NCBI GenBank assembly: GCA_031264325.1
Contig: JAISEE010000029.1
Location: 1-35,400 of the forward strand
Reading direction: 5' to 3'
Length of the DNA stretch: 35,400 nucleotides
Source of the DNA: Endomicrobium sp.
Lineage (GTDB): Bacteria > Elusimicrobiota > Endomicrobiia > Endomicrobiales > Endomicrobiaceae
The notes beneath the pieces are model-generated. The model ran no database searches. It worked only from the letters and a program-made list of their open reading frames with translations, and had not been told where the DNA came from. The first letter of the stretch is position 1; each line of letters opens with the position of its first letter. A program made the translations under genes and the position numbers. Positions 26,879-35,400 of this stretch are shown one piece after another.

Positions 26879-27399
26879 GAATAGATAAATATTAAGGAAG
26901 GTTTACTAGGTTACTGTTAAAACACTGTTAATCGTATATTACTTGTTAGAAGACAAGCGTCATGTAAGTGTTATATAGTGCTCTTTGTTGGAGAAAACTT
27001 AAATCAGCAAAACATTGATACATCAATTAAAGTTTATGGGATAGATGAAAAAAATCCTGCAAGTTTTTTATCTGTTTAAGTACTAAAATATTAAATGACT
27101 TTAAACTCTACTCAGTCTTACTGATTGATGAATTATAAGATTTATTTTATTTGTCACTGTGATATTAAATCAATGTCAAAATTAGTATATTCTAAATCTT
27201 TAAATGTTTTAAAAGTGTTGTATGTCCAAATTATATTATCAAGATTAATATTTTAAAACATATACTTCTTGCGATGTGGTATTTTATATGTATGCATGTA
27301 TATTATATCAATGTAATGAGCATAAAATAAGGGCTTATTTTTTCATAGTTTTAGTTTTAAACTGTATTTAGCAATAATATTAAACTAAGTGTACCACAA

Positions 27400-27423
27400 A
27401 CACTTACAATTAATTGTAAGTGT
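27400..27423. repeat. Perfect 24-bp palindrome
   Basis: The half-site ACACTTACAATT (27400-27411) is followed with no spacer by its exact reverse complement (27412-27423). It could extrude as a cruciform, be an operator for a dimeric protein or be a remnant of a terminator. No gene is adjacent. Confidence 0.85.
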
Positions 27424-29406
27424 GCGTACAAATGAACTGTTTTGTGTTTTACGTTAGATTTAGAACACGTTGCCCGCAAAGTTGAGAGTATGTGCATAAT
27501 AAGTGTGTAGTTTATAGTTTATGCGTTTAAATAAAAAGTACATTTAGAAGTGTTGCCTTCTTAAATCAATCAAATGGTGCCATAACTTTTGTTTGCGAAT
27601 TGGACTGTTACGTGTATGTATTTTACTCCACATCAAAATATAGTTAAGGGTAGATTTATGTTTTCAAGGGTTGGGGCGCTTATTTAAAGCAAATTTATTT
27701 TTCTGTGTTTTCTTTTGTTTATATATTTACACTAATTTTAGAAACGGATTTTATAACTTTCTCGGAGTCTGTAAATGAATTTTGTGTTATTAATAAAAAG
27801 AAGTACTTGATATATATGAGTTTAAAATTTTGATAATCTCAATTATTTAAGAAAGATTTTTTTGACCGTTTTTAAAAGATATGTTATCAGTATATGTCTA
27901 CCTTGAATTTTGAATTATTTTTTGTGTAACTTTTGTACAAAATTGCTTTTAGAGAGCAAGGCAGAGTTGTTTTGTTAGTCAATTATAGGTATTTAAGATT
28001 TGTTTTTTTACTGTACTTTGATAGCGTTGAGAAACATTGAATTTGTCTTAATTTTTAGGAAAACCAATTATTAAATTAATTTTGTGGGATACTGTTCTTC
28101 TAAAATCCTTGCAATAAAAATAAAAAAGTAAACGTTATTTAGTATTATTCATAACTATTTTTATTTAAGAGTATGCAAATATCATATTTATTTGCAACGA
28201 TGAAAAAAGTTTTATTAATCATAATTATTTGCCGTATAATATACGAAACAATGTTTATTGTAAAAATAACCTGCCTATAGAAATTTGCTTACTATCGTAT
28301 TGTTATTGCCATACGGTTTATATGTGTTATATATGACAAACAGTTAAGGAATCTAATTTTTCTTTTTTTTAAAGCGACATAATTTCGAAGCGATGTTAAT
28401 AAAGTCGTCTAATTTGAGTAGAGAGATAATTAATTTTTATACCCCACATTAAAAAAGCTTTACAATTTCATTAATCAAAATTTGTTTGGTTGTTAATTAT
28501 CAAAGGCAAATATCTTTAGCAAAATGTAAATATAATGGTTGATGATTTGAGAATTAAGCGTCTTTTGGTTCTTTGTGATTTTTCCGAAAACATAAGTCTG
28601 TTTGATGTCGTTATATATTAATGGTATCATATAAAATTTATAATAATTCTTTTCTATAAAAAAAGAGCCATTGTTTCATCTGTATCCTGAAGTCGTTGAA
28701 TATATATAATTAATATGTAAAGAAGTAGGCACTTTTACGATTTTTTCTATGTGACAAAACTGTATAAAGAACAGATTAATATATAAAGTTCGTATATGAC
28801 ACATATTATATTGATTGTTTGAGTTTTATTGATATTGAGTGGAAATATTTTATTTAATAATATTTTTTATAAAAACTGAAATAAAAAAAACAATTAAAGT
28901 TGTTGTAATATTCAAAGTCGCTTTTAAATATTTTAAACAACTATGACTTTTGATTTGCATTTTGAAATAAAATTTCGAAGTGTAAAATTTGTTCTTAAGT
29001 CTCATAAAGAAAGACAGTCAGTTAAATATAGTCACATATACAGCGTATCTTTTATTTGAAAATAAAGAGCAAAAAGTTTTGGATATTTATTAATAATGTT
29101 TTGGTAGATGTTAAAACGAATCACAAATACAAAGTATTATTTATTTTCACATTGTATATTTGCGTTTTTTGTCAATTCAAGTATTTTTTATGCTTTTTTA
29201 ATAATTTATTGGTGAATTTCAGTATATAATTTTTAGAGTGGAATTGTCTATTATCTTCTATAAAAATTTTATTGAAAAAACTGTGAAAGTAAAAAAGAAG
29301 GTGCAAGTTATCATATGCTACACATTGCGCTAATTAATATTAACGATTTAAGTTTTGCTGTGCTTTTCCTGTACTTGAAAGCATGATAGAGATGTTAAAG
29401 ACTTAA

Positions 29407-29735
29407 GGACTTATAATTATTTTTTATCCTTTAAACTCTACGGTAACAATTCAAAATAAATGCATCAAAAATGAAGAGTTATTTAGAAACTTATTAGTAC
29501 TTGGGCTTGATGAGATAAATATAGAGATAGAAAGTATTGAAAGTTTCAGTTTGTTAAAACATATTTTTGATAAATTTATAATAACGTCTAAAGTAAATTC
29601 AATAGTTGAATTTACTTTAATTAGTGAACATCGATCTATGAAGCAATAAAACTTTTGGGTTATGAAAAAGACAGAAATGTCATAGAACAGAAAGTTAGTG
29701 TGGATAATGTTATAAACATTATAATGATTTATTGA
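29407..29735 (+). pseudogene. Frameshifted remnant of an unidentified gene
   Basis: A frame open from 29407 to 29649 contains NEELFRNLLVLGLDEINIEI and KHIFDKFIITSKVNSIVEFT; it has no usable start codon. Near 29630 good protein texture passes to another frame (SIYEAIKLLGYEKDRNVIEQ, then KVSVDNVINIIMIY) that ends at 29735. One frameshift therefore joins two parts of what was one protein. The opposite-strand frame here is less protein-like. I do not recognise the family. Confidence 0.45.
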
Positions 29736-30136
29736 ACTATAATTATGCAAATTATGCACATACATAATATTTCGTTAACAATTTTAGCAGATGAAGTATG
29801 TAAGTTTATAAACTATAGAAAATGTAGTGATAAGTGCAAGTGCCACACACTACAAACATATTTTGAATTATATTAAATGGCGAAAGATATAGGTAGTTTT
29901 AACAGAACAAGTACAAAAGTACTAGATATTTAGCAGGAAGCTTATAGATATAAAAATATATATTATAAAACATTTTCAATAATCATTTGAAATGTTTTAA
30001 ATGCAAATGGTTTGAATGAAATAAAAGTTTTATGTGTTTTATTGATAACTTTTTAATTATATAGTAGATAATATAGCAAGGTAGAGATAATAATTCTTTA
30101 AAAGAAATTTTAAGATTATCTTAATAAGCCAAATAG

Positions 30137-30259
30137 TTGTGGAATTATCAACAAAAGGTAGTTTGTCAGATTTTAAAAACACAGATTGCATTATTTGTTA
30201 ATTTAATTGTTGTGTTGGAAGTGTCTGTTGAAGAATTTTTTAAAAAAGAGTGTTTGTGA
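30137..30259 (+). pseudogene. Short remnant resembling the end of an XRE-type regulator
   Basis: An open frame of 40 codons without a start ends VVLEVSVEEFFKKECL. The pattern (aliphatic-L-x-V-S-V-E-E-F-F) resembles the last helices of an XRE-type helix-turn-helix domain, where L-x-V-S-x-D/E-E-L/F-F is common. The recognition-helix region upstream is degraded or missing. The resemblance is by eye only. Confidence 0.25.
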
Positions 30260-31932
30260 ATATAAAATTTATATAATAGCGACTCTTTTTAAAAATTTTA
30301 TCTGAACTTAAGCTGTATTATTAATCTGTACTTGATGATTTTAATAAAAAATATCATTTAGCAAAATATAGTTGACAATGCTAATCCAAGAGAAGAATTT
30401 TAGATCTACAAAACAACAAACAAGAAAGTATCTTGGGGAGTTGCATATGCGTTTGAATTATTTAGAAGATGAGCGGATGTTAAATTTATTGTATTCTTCA
30501 GCCATTCATTGCGAAGTCTGAGTCTACCTAAAATGTCTCTAAATAAGTAATTTAATATTTTTAAATGTTGTTTGTTTGACATAATGCAAGATAAGCGGTT
30601 TTTGTGGTGCATTGTCTGTAAATTTTATACAAGGCATGGTGGTGGTGGATAACCCATACACGATTTTGCGTTTTATAGACTGTACTTTTATCATAAGTAT
30701 TATAGCTTTGTAATCTTATTTTATTACACATCTTACACACCTTCCAAATATGGCTTGTTGTTCTGAAAAAGAAAGGTTAGTTAATTTCTACAAAATTACT
30801 TTCTCTTTTATATTTTTCATGTTTTCAAATTTATTTGTCAATTTTTTCATATACATTGTAAGATGAAACATAAAACTGTAATATTAATCATTTTTTCATA
30901 AAATAATAGTTTTTGAATAATTTTTTTGAAAGGGTAAGAATTCATTATCTGTAGGGTTACAGTAAAAAATATAGTTGTAAAATGGGGTTGTCGTAGGCAT
31001 AGAACAATGCACTTTATAAGTGCAATTAATATAGAAATAAAAATTATGTGAAGCCATACAACATACTTAAAATTTTTTTGTATTGTTAATGTTTGTGACA
31101 GTTATTGTCATTGATCTCGTAGTTGGGATTCTGTCAAATTACGATAGAGCATATTTTTGCTATTTCTTGAGTTGTGTTTTATATTTATCTATGGTTTTGG
31201 ATTTTGCCTAAGCTTAATTATAATACCTGATGGCATAGAGACAAGGCTGAGTCCCAAAGAAACTATTGATTTAGAATTGAAATAAAACGATTGTAATTCT
31301 GTTTGCAAAACTCATTGTTACATGGATTTGGAGGAGCGTATTTGTTTTTTAAGCTTTAAAAACTTGTTACTATTAAAATGCTTTAGCCATTTGCAGTTTG
31401 TGGTTATAAATCTGTTTGCTATATATTTTTGTATTGTTCTATAAACTATAACTACAAAAGTTACAAAAAGTTCTAGGTTCTAGAGTATAACTTTTGAGAG
31501 TAATTTCAAATTGTTATAGGAATCCAGAATATCAGAATAACTATAAAAGATACTATAAGCCAGAAGCCAGGAGTTATATCTATGATTATATGATTATTTG
31601 GAATGCTGTATAAATTCTTACGATTTATTTTTATTAGAACAAATTTTTGGTTTAATATTTTTAACTAGCTTAATTTTATTAAAACTATTTTCAGCTGATG
31701 ATAACTTGGAAATTTTTATTATTTTTTATATATTCTCTTGCACTATATCAATTCTATGTAACAAAAAAATGTTTTCATTGAATTTTTGTTTATAATATAA
31801 AATTCGAAAAATTTGAAACTTTTTAATTTAAATAAAAATAAATGAAACACCATATTATATTAAATTTTGATATTTGATATGATAACCTTAAGTTTATACA
31901 AAAAAATTGTGGTGTTTGTATTTACATTATAA

Positions 31933-32433
31933 ATGAATAACGTAATATATTTAGGATTGGGCTCAAATATTGGCAATAGGATTGAAAATATAATTTTTGC
32001 TTTGTCTGTTTTGCAAAGTAGTAGTTTTGTTAACATAAAAAAAATTTCATCTTTTTACGAAACGCATCCAATAGGCCCAAAACAAAGAAAATTTTATAAT
32101 ATTGTAGCCAAAGTAAACACGTCTTTAAATCCACACGATTTGCTTTCTATTATAAAACAAACCGAAGAGCTTATGGGACGAAAAAAAAATTTACACTGGG
32201 GGCCGCGTATAATAGATATAGATATTTTGTTTTTTAACCGTGTTGTTATTGCTGAAAAAAAATTGATAGTTCCTCATAAAGAAATACAAAATAGACTTTT
32301 TGTGCTGTCTCCACTTAATGAAATTTCTAAAAGTTTTATATGTCCGATTATAAATAAAAAAATAGGCACTATTTTGAGTGAAAAATTGTTGACACTAAGT
32401 TGTCAAAAGGTTAAAATTTTATATGTTAAATAA
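31933..32433 (+). CDS. folK: 2-amino-4-hydroxy-6-hydroxymethyldihydropteridine pyrophosphokinase
   Basis: A 166-residue HPPK that transfers pyrophosphate from ATP to the pterin in folate synthesis. It has YLGLGSNIGNRIENI, SSFYETHPIGPKQRKFYN, the signature WGPRIIDIDILFF and VPHKEIQNRLFVLSPLNEI. Length is typical of a stand-alone FolK. No Shine-Dalgarno is evident before ATG31933. Upstream is an 8-bp inverted repeat AAACACCA/TGGTGTTT (31845-31852, 31910-31917) and a TTTGATA tandem duplication (31866-31879). It heads a cluster with panB, panC and nadB. Confidence 0.95.
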   Translation: MNNVIYLGLGSNIGNRIENIIFALSVLQSSSFVNIKKISSFYETHPIGPKQRKFYNIVAKVNTSLNPHDLLSIIKQTEELMGRKKNLHWGPRIIDIDILFFNRVVIAEKKLIVPHKEIQNRLFVLSPLNEISKSFICPIINKKIGTILSEKLLTLSCQKVKILYVK

Positions 32434-32452
32434 TGTTTAAAAAAGGTAAAAA

Positions 32453-33253
32453 ATGAACAAAAAGACTGTTATGACAATTTTAGATAAAAAATGTAAATCC
32501 GAAAAAATAACAATGCTTACATGTTATGACTATGTTATGGCAAAACTTATTTCTTATCAGGATATAGATATGTTGCTTGTCGGAGACTCTTTAGGAAACG
32601 TAAAGCTTGGTTATGAAAATACTCTTTCTGTAACTATTGACGATATGATTTATCATACGAAGCCAGTAAAAAGAGGCAATTTTGGTGCCATGCTTGTCAC
32701 TGACATGCCGTTTATGTCATACGAATCAAGTATTGAAGAGGCTGTTAAAAATGCTGGGAGGATTATCAAAGAAGGTGGGGCTGAAGCAATAAAGATTGAA
32801 GGTGGGGCAGAGATTGAGGGGCAGATCAAAGCGATAGTAAACGCAAAAATTCCCGTAGTCGGTCATTTAGGATTAACTCCTCAGGCAATAAATAAATTTG
32901 GTGGATTCAAAGTTCAAGGAAGAACTCAGGAAACTTACGATAAACTTATATCAGATGCGAAAATTATTGAAAGCGCAGGGGCATTTGCAGTTATTCTTGA
33001 AGCTATACCAGAACATCTTGCTAAAGAAGTAACTGAGATTTTAAATATTCCAACAATAGGGATAGGTGCTGGGCGTTATTGCGATGGACAAGTTTTGGTT
33101 GTTGATGATATGGTTGGAATGTTTGATGATTTTGTGCCGAAGTTTGTTAAAAAATACGCCAATGTCAGCCAGATTATAAAAACTGCGGTAAAAGAATATA
33201 TAAACGAAGTTAAAGATGGTAAGTTTCCAAAGGAAGAAAACATTTACAAATGA
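32453..33253 (+). CDS. panB: 3-methyl-2-oxobutanoate hydroxymethyltransferase
   Basis: A 266-residue PanB that makes ketopantoate from alpha-ketoisovalerate and 5,10-methylene-tetrahydrofolate, the first step toward pantothenate and CoA. Diagnostic segments are [51 protein letters not shown] and [24 protein letters not shown] lies before the ATG. It overlaps panC by 4 bp (ATGA), indicating coupled translation. The folate link to folK just upstream is fitting since the reaction needs a folate cofactor. Confidence 0.97.
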   Translation: MNKKTVMTILDKKCKSEKITMLTCYDYVMAKLISYQDIDMLLVGDSLGNVKLGYENTLSVTIDDMIYHTKPVKRGNFGAMLVTDMPFMSYESSIEEAVKNAGRIIKEGGAEAIKIEGGAEIEGQIKAIVNAKIPVVGHLGLTPQAINKFGGFKVQGRTQETYDKLISDAKIIESAGAFAVILEAIPEHLAKEVTEILNIPTIGIGAGRYCDGQVLVVDDMVGMFDDFVPKFVKKYANVSQIIKTAVKEYINEVKDGKFPKEENIYK

Positions 33254-34089
33254 AAGTTATAAAAGATGTTTTACAGCTACAAAAAATTGCTTTTAAACAT
33301 TTAAGAGAAGGAGATGAAGTTGGTCTTGTTCCTACCATGGGAGCGCTACATAACGGACATGTTTCATTAATAGAAAAATCTGTAAAAAATGATGATATCA
33401 CAATAGTTTCAATTTTTGTAAACCCTATTCAGTTTAGTCCAGATGAGGATTATCTAAAATATTTGCGTCCTGTAAAAAAAGATTTGGAAATCTGTAAGAA
33501 AAATCACGTTGATTACGTGTTTATGCCTTCTGCAAATGACATGTTTCCTCAAGCTTATAAAACTTTTGTTGAAGTAGAGGCATTACAAAGCATAATGTGT
33601 GGTGTGTTTAGACCTATTCATTTTAGAGGTGTAGCCACAGTAGTTTCAAAGTTATTTAATATATCTTGTGCTGATAGGGCTTATTTTGGTATGAAAGACT
33701 TCCAGCAGCTTAAAATAATAGAAAAAATGAGTAAGGAGTTGAATTTTAGAACAAAAATAGTTCCGTGTCCCATAGTCAGGGAGAAAAGCGGATTGGCTTT
33801 TTCAAGCAGAAATTTTTATTTGACCAACGAAGAAAAATCGTTGAGTTTAAATATTTCTAAAATTTTAAAAGAAGCCGCTAAAGAGTTTAAAAATAAATCT
33901 TTAAGTGTTGTTAAGAAAAAAGCTATAAATAAGCTCAAAAAAATTCCAAACAGTAAAATTGATTATGCAGAAATTGTTTCAATAAAAGATTTATCGCTTG
34001 CTGATAAAAATATGAAAAAAGTTGTTTTTGCAGTTGCAATTTGGATAGGTAAAGTAAGACTTATAGATAATACAGAAATGACAAAGTAA
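33250..34089 (+). CDS. panC: Pantothenate synthetase
   Basis: A 279-residue PanC that ligates pantoate and beta-alanine with ATP. The class I nucleotidyltransferase motif is [15 protein letters not shown]; also present are [46 protein letters not shown] and [15 protein letters not shown]. Length is typical. The start overlaps the panB stop. panD, for beta-alanine, is not in the window. Followed 21 bp later by nadB. Confidence 0.97.
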   Translation: MKVIKDVLQLQKIAFKHLREGDEVGLVPTMGALHNGHVSLIEKSVKNDDITIVSIFVNPIQFSPDEDYLKYLRPVKKDLEICKKNHVDYVFMPSANDMFPQAYKTFVEVEALQSIMCGVFRPIHFRGVATVVSKLFNISCADRAYFGMKDFQQLKIIEKMSKELNFRTKIVPCPIVREKSGLAFSSRNFYLTNEEKSLSLNISKILKEAAKEFKNKSLSVVKKKAINKLKKIPNSKIDYAEIVSIKDLSLADKNMKKVVFAVAIWIGKVRLIDNTEMTK

Positions 34090-34110
34090 GAGTATATTTA
34101 AGAGGCTAAA

Positions 34111-35400
34111 ATGATAAAATCAGATTATTTAGTTATGGGAAGTGGTATAGCTGGTCTTAGTTTTGCATTAAAGGCGGCAAAATGTGGGACAGTTTCTTTA
34201 ATAACAAAAAGGAGACTGTTTGACTCTTCTACTGGTAGAGCTCAGGGTGGTGTTGCTTGCGTTACCGATAAAATGGATACTTTTGAAGAACATGTGTGTG
34301 ATACTCTAGCTTCAGGTGCTGGTCTTTGCAATAAAGAGATGGTTGAAAGGATGGTAAAGGAAGCTCCAAGTAGAATAAAAGAACTTGTGGATATTGGTCT
34401 TAAATTTACAAAAAGAGACGAGTTTTCTTTTGAATTTGATTTGGGGTTAGAAGGTGGACATAGCAAGAGAAGAGTTCTTCATGCAGGAGATGTCACGGGC
34501 GCTGAGATAGAAAAAGTTTTGATAAGTAATATTTGTAGATTTGAGAATATAACTGCTTACGAAGAGCATGCTGCAATTGATTTGATACTAGTCGATAATA
34601 ATCTTTGCTCTGGAGCGTATGTTTTAAATAATGAAAATAATGAAATTAAAGTATTTCAAGCAAAAGTTGTTATTTTAGCTTGTGGTGGTTCGGGAAAAAT
34701 TTATCTGTACACTTCGAATCCTGATGTTGCGACTGGTGACGGTATAGCTATGGCTTACAGAGCTGGGGCTGACATTGCAAATATGGAGTTTGTTCAGTTT
34801 CATCCTACATGTTTATACAACAGTGAAGCTAAGTCTTTTTTGATATCTGAGGCTGTTAGAGGCGAAGGGGCTATTTTAAGACTTAAAAATGGTGAACAGT
34901 TTATGGATAAGTATAGTTCTCAAAAAGAGCTTGCGCCCAGAGATATAATTTCAAGAGCTATAGACACAGAGCTAAAAGCAAGAAGGGAAAATTTTGTTTA
35001 TTTGGACATTACGTCAAAAAGCAGAGGTTTCCTTATCAGAAGATTTCCTAATATTTACGCAAAATGTCTTGAGTATGGCATAGACATGGCTAAAGATATG
35101 ATCCCAGTAACTCCAGCCGCTCATTTTTTTTGCGGAGGGATAAGTATTGATGAACACGGAAGAACAAGTATAGAAAATCTTTACGCTATAGGCGAAACTG
35201 CTTGTTCTGGTGTGCATGGAGCCAATAGACTTGCGTCTAATTCTTTGCTTGAAGGGATAGTTTATGCCGATAGAGCCTATAAAGATTCTTTAAAACTTTT
35301 AAAGAGAGAACATTCTAAAATTAACGGCAGGGAAAATAAAATCAACAATTCTAAAAAGCCGTCACAGATTGTATTCATGCAGGAATGGGAAGAAATTAGG
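34111..35400 (+). CDS. nadB: L-aspartate oxidase (partial, runs off the window)
   Basis: 430 codons are visible without a stop, about four fifths of the usual length. NadB oxidises L-aspartate to iminoaspartate, the substrate of NadA. The FAD-binding G10-x-G12-x2-G15 motif (MGSGIAGLSFALKAA) is followed by STGRAQGGVACV, HAGDVTGAEIE, MEFVQFHPTCLY, PRDIISRAID and HGANRLASNSLLEG. These resemble succinate dehydrogenase flavoproteins too, but the overall motif set and a nadA gene in the same window favour NadB. In anaerobes the electron acceptor would be fumarate (known for the family). AAGAGGC precedes the ATG. Confidence 0.93.
   Translation, partial: MIKSDYLVMGSGIAGLSFALKAAKCGTVSLITKRRLFDSSTGRAQGGVACVTDKMDTFEEHVCDTLASGAGLCNKEMVERMVKEAPSRIKELVDIGLKFTKRDEFSFEFDLGLEGGHSKRRVLHAGDVTGAEIEKVLISNICRFENITAYEEHAAIDLILVDNNLCSGAYVLNNENNEIKVFQAKVVILACGGSGKIYLYTSNPDVATGDGIAMAYRAGADIANMEFVQFHPTCLYNSEAKSFLISEAVRGEGAILRLKNGEQFMDKYSSQKELAPRDIISRAIDTELKARRENFVYLDITSKSRGFLIRRFPNIYAKCLEYGIDMAKDMIPVTPAAHFFCGGISIDEHGRTSIENLYAIGETACSGVHGANRLASNSLLEGIVYADRAYKDSLKLLKREHSKINGRENKINNSKKPSQIVFMQEWEEIR

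Larger units (their letters stand above)
26881..31932. other. Five-kilobase gene graveyard
   Basis: No intact gene was found on either strand, and no rRNA, tRNA, CRISPR or recognisable IS ends. Short protein-like open pieces without starts or with frame breaks occur on the plus strand: 26921-27079 (LFVGENLNQQNIDTSIKVYG), 27654-27833 (FKGWGAYLKQIYFSVFSF), 28535-28621 (IKRLLVLCDFSEN, reminiscent of the start of a universal stress protein), 29050-29220, 29407-29735, 30137-30259, 30405-30550 and 31202-31285 (IPDGIETRLSPKETIDLELK). Codon-like texture with breaks in every frame indicates decayed genes, mostly on the plus strand. The upstream promoter of rpsT is at its left edge and the folK leader at its right edge. 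Confidence 0.6.

Noticed and set aside
29451-29765. 104-codon minus-strand frame
   Set aside because: Composition is Ile/Asn/Phe-rich antisense; the plus-strand pieces over the same DNA are far more protein-like.
30406-30612. 68-codon minus-strand frame with basic stretch
   Set aside because: Plausible texture (GRLRLRNEWLKN) but no ribosome site, no recognised family, and plus-strand frames overlap it equally well; undecidable by eye.
31008-31024. TGCACTT/AAGTGCA hairpin with 3-nt loop
   Set aside because: Seven pairs in gene-free DNA without T-run or neighbour; too short to interpret.
31598-31795. 65-codon hydrophobic frame with TTG start
   Set aside because: No Shine-Dalgarno, and hydrophobicity is expected from T-rich DNA; it also begins inside tandem-duplicated sequence.
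26881-31932. Search for RNase P RNA, tmRNA, SRP RNA, CRISPR or insertion-sequence ends
   Set aside because: None of the conserved core motifs or regularly spaced repeats was seen, although a covariance-model scan would be more reliable than my reading.

Overview
This is an AT-rich bacterial chromosome segment. It carries dense, well-kept housekeeping operons alternating with long gene-poor stretches that look like decayed coding DNA. Three things suggest a reduced, host-associated strict anaerobe with a Gram-negative envelope: the only ribonucleotide reductase seen is the oxygen-sensitive class III enzyme, one protein has an autotransporter-type outer-membrane barrel, and several kilobases hold only broken reading frames. 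My best guess is an Elusimicrobiota/Endomicrobium-like endosymbiont. That is inference from overall character, not a database result.

Layout. 1-2532 (+): promoter and leader hairpin, rpmG, tRNA-Trp, secE, nusG, rplK, rplA, then a clear intrinsic terminator. 2559-9590 (+): the classic rimP-nusA-infB-rbfA-nrnA-truB-ribF translation/RNA operon. 9595-14758 (+): promoter, HIT protein, rpsU, NIF3-family gene, dnaG, rpoD (a macromolecular-synthesis operon). 14901-18898 (-): nadA upstream of a class III ribonucleotide reductase operon in which nrdD is split in two, followed by nrdG. A textbook promoter covered by a candidate tandem NrdR operator lies before nrdD. 18899-20277: no gene. 20278-21627 (-): MATE transporter. 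21628-22764: remnants and short repeats. 22765-26508 (+): a secreted barrel protein with an unexplained C-terminal extension, abutting enolase, then holA. 26522-26803 (-): rpsT with its own promoter. 26881-31932: five kilobases of apparent gene graveyard. 31933-35400 (+): folK, panB, panC, nadB (nadB runs off the end).

How the genes work together. The left half makes and runs the transcription/translation machinery: ribosomal proteins, Nus factors, IF2, ribosome maturation, pseudouridylation, primase and the main sigma factor. The nad, pan, fol and rib genes show that cofactor synthesis is retained while surrounding DNA decays, as expected if cofactor supply matters to a host (inference).

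The most interesting points are: (i) the glycyl-radical domain of NrdD encoded as a separate 60-residue protein, with a perfect hairpin at the split; (ii) two NrdR-like boxes exactly 32 bp apart, one on the -10 element; (iii) the barrel protein with no passenger domain and about 130 extra C-terminal residues; (iv) repeated short perfect tandem duplications in non-coding DNA.
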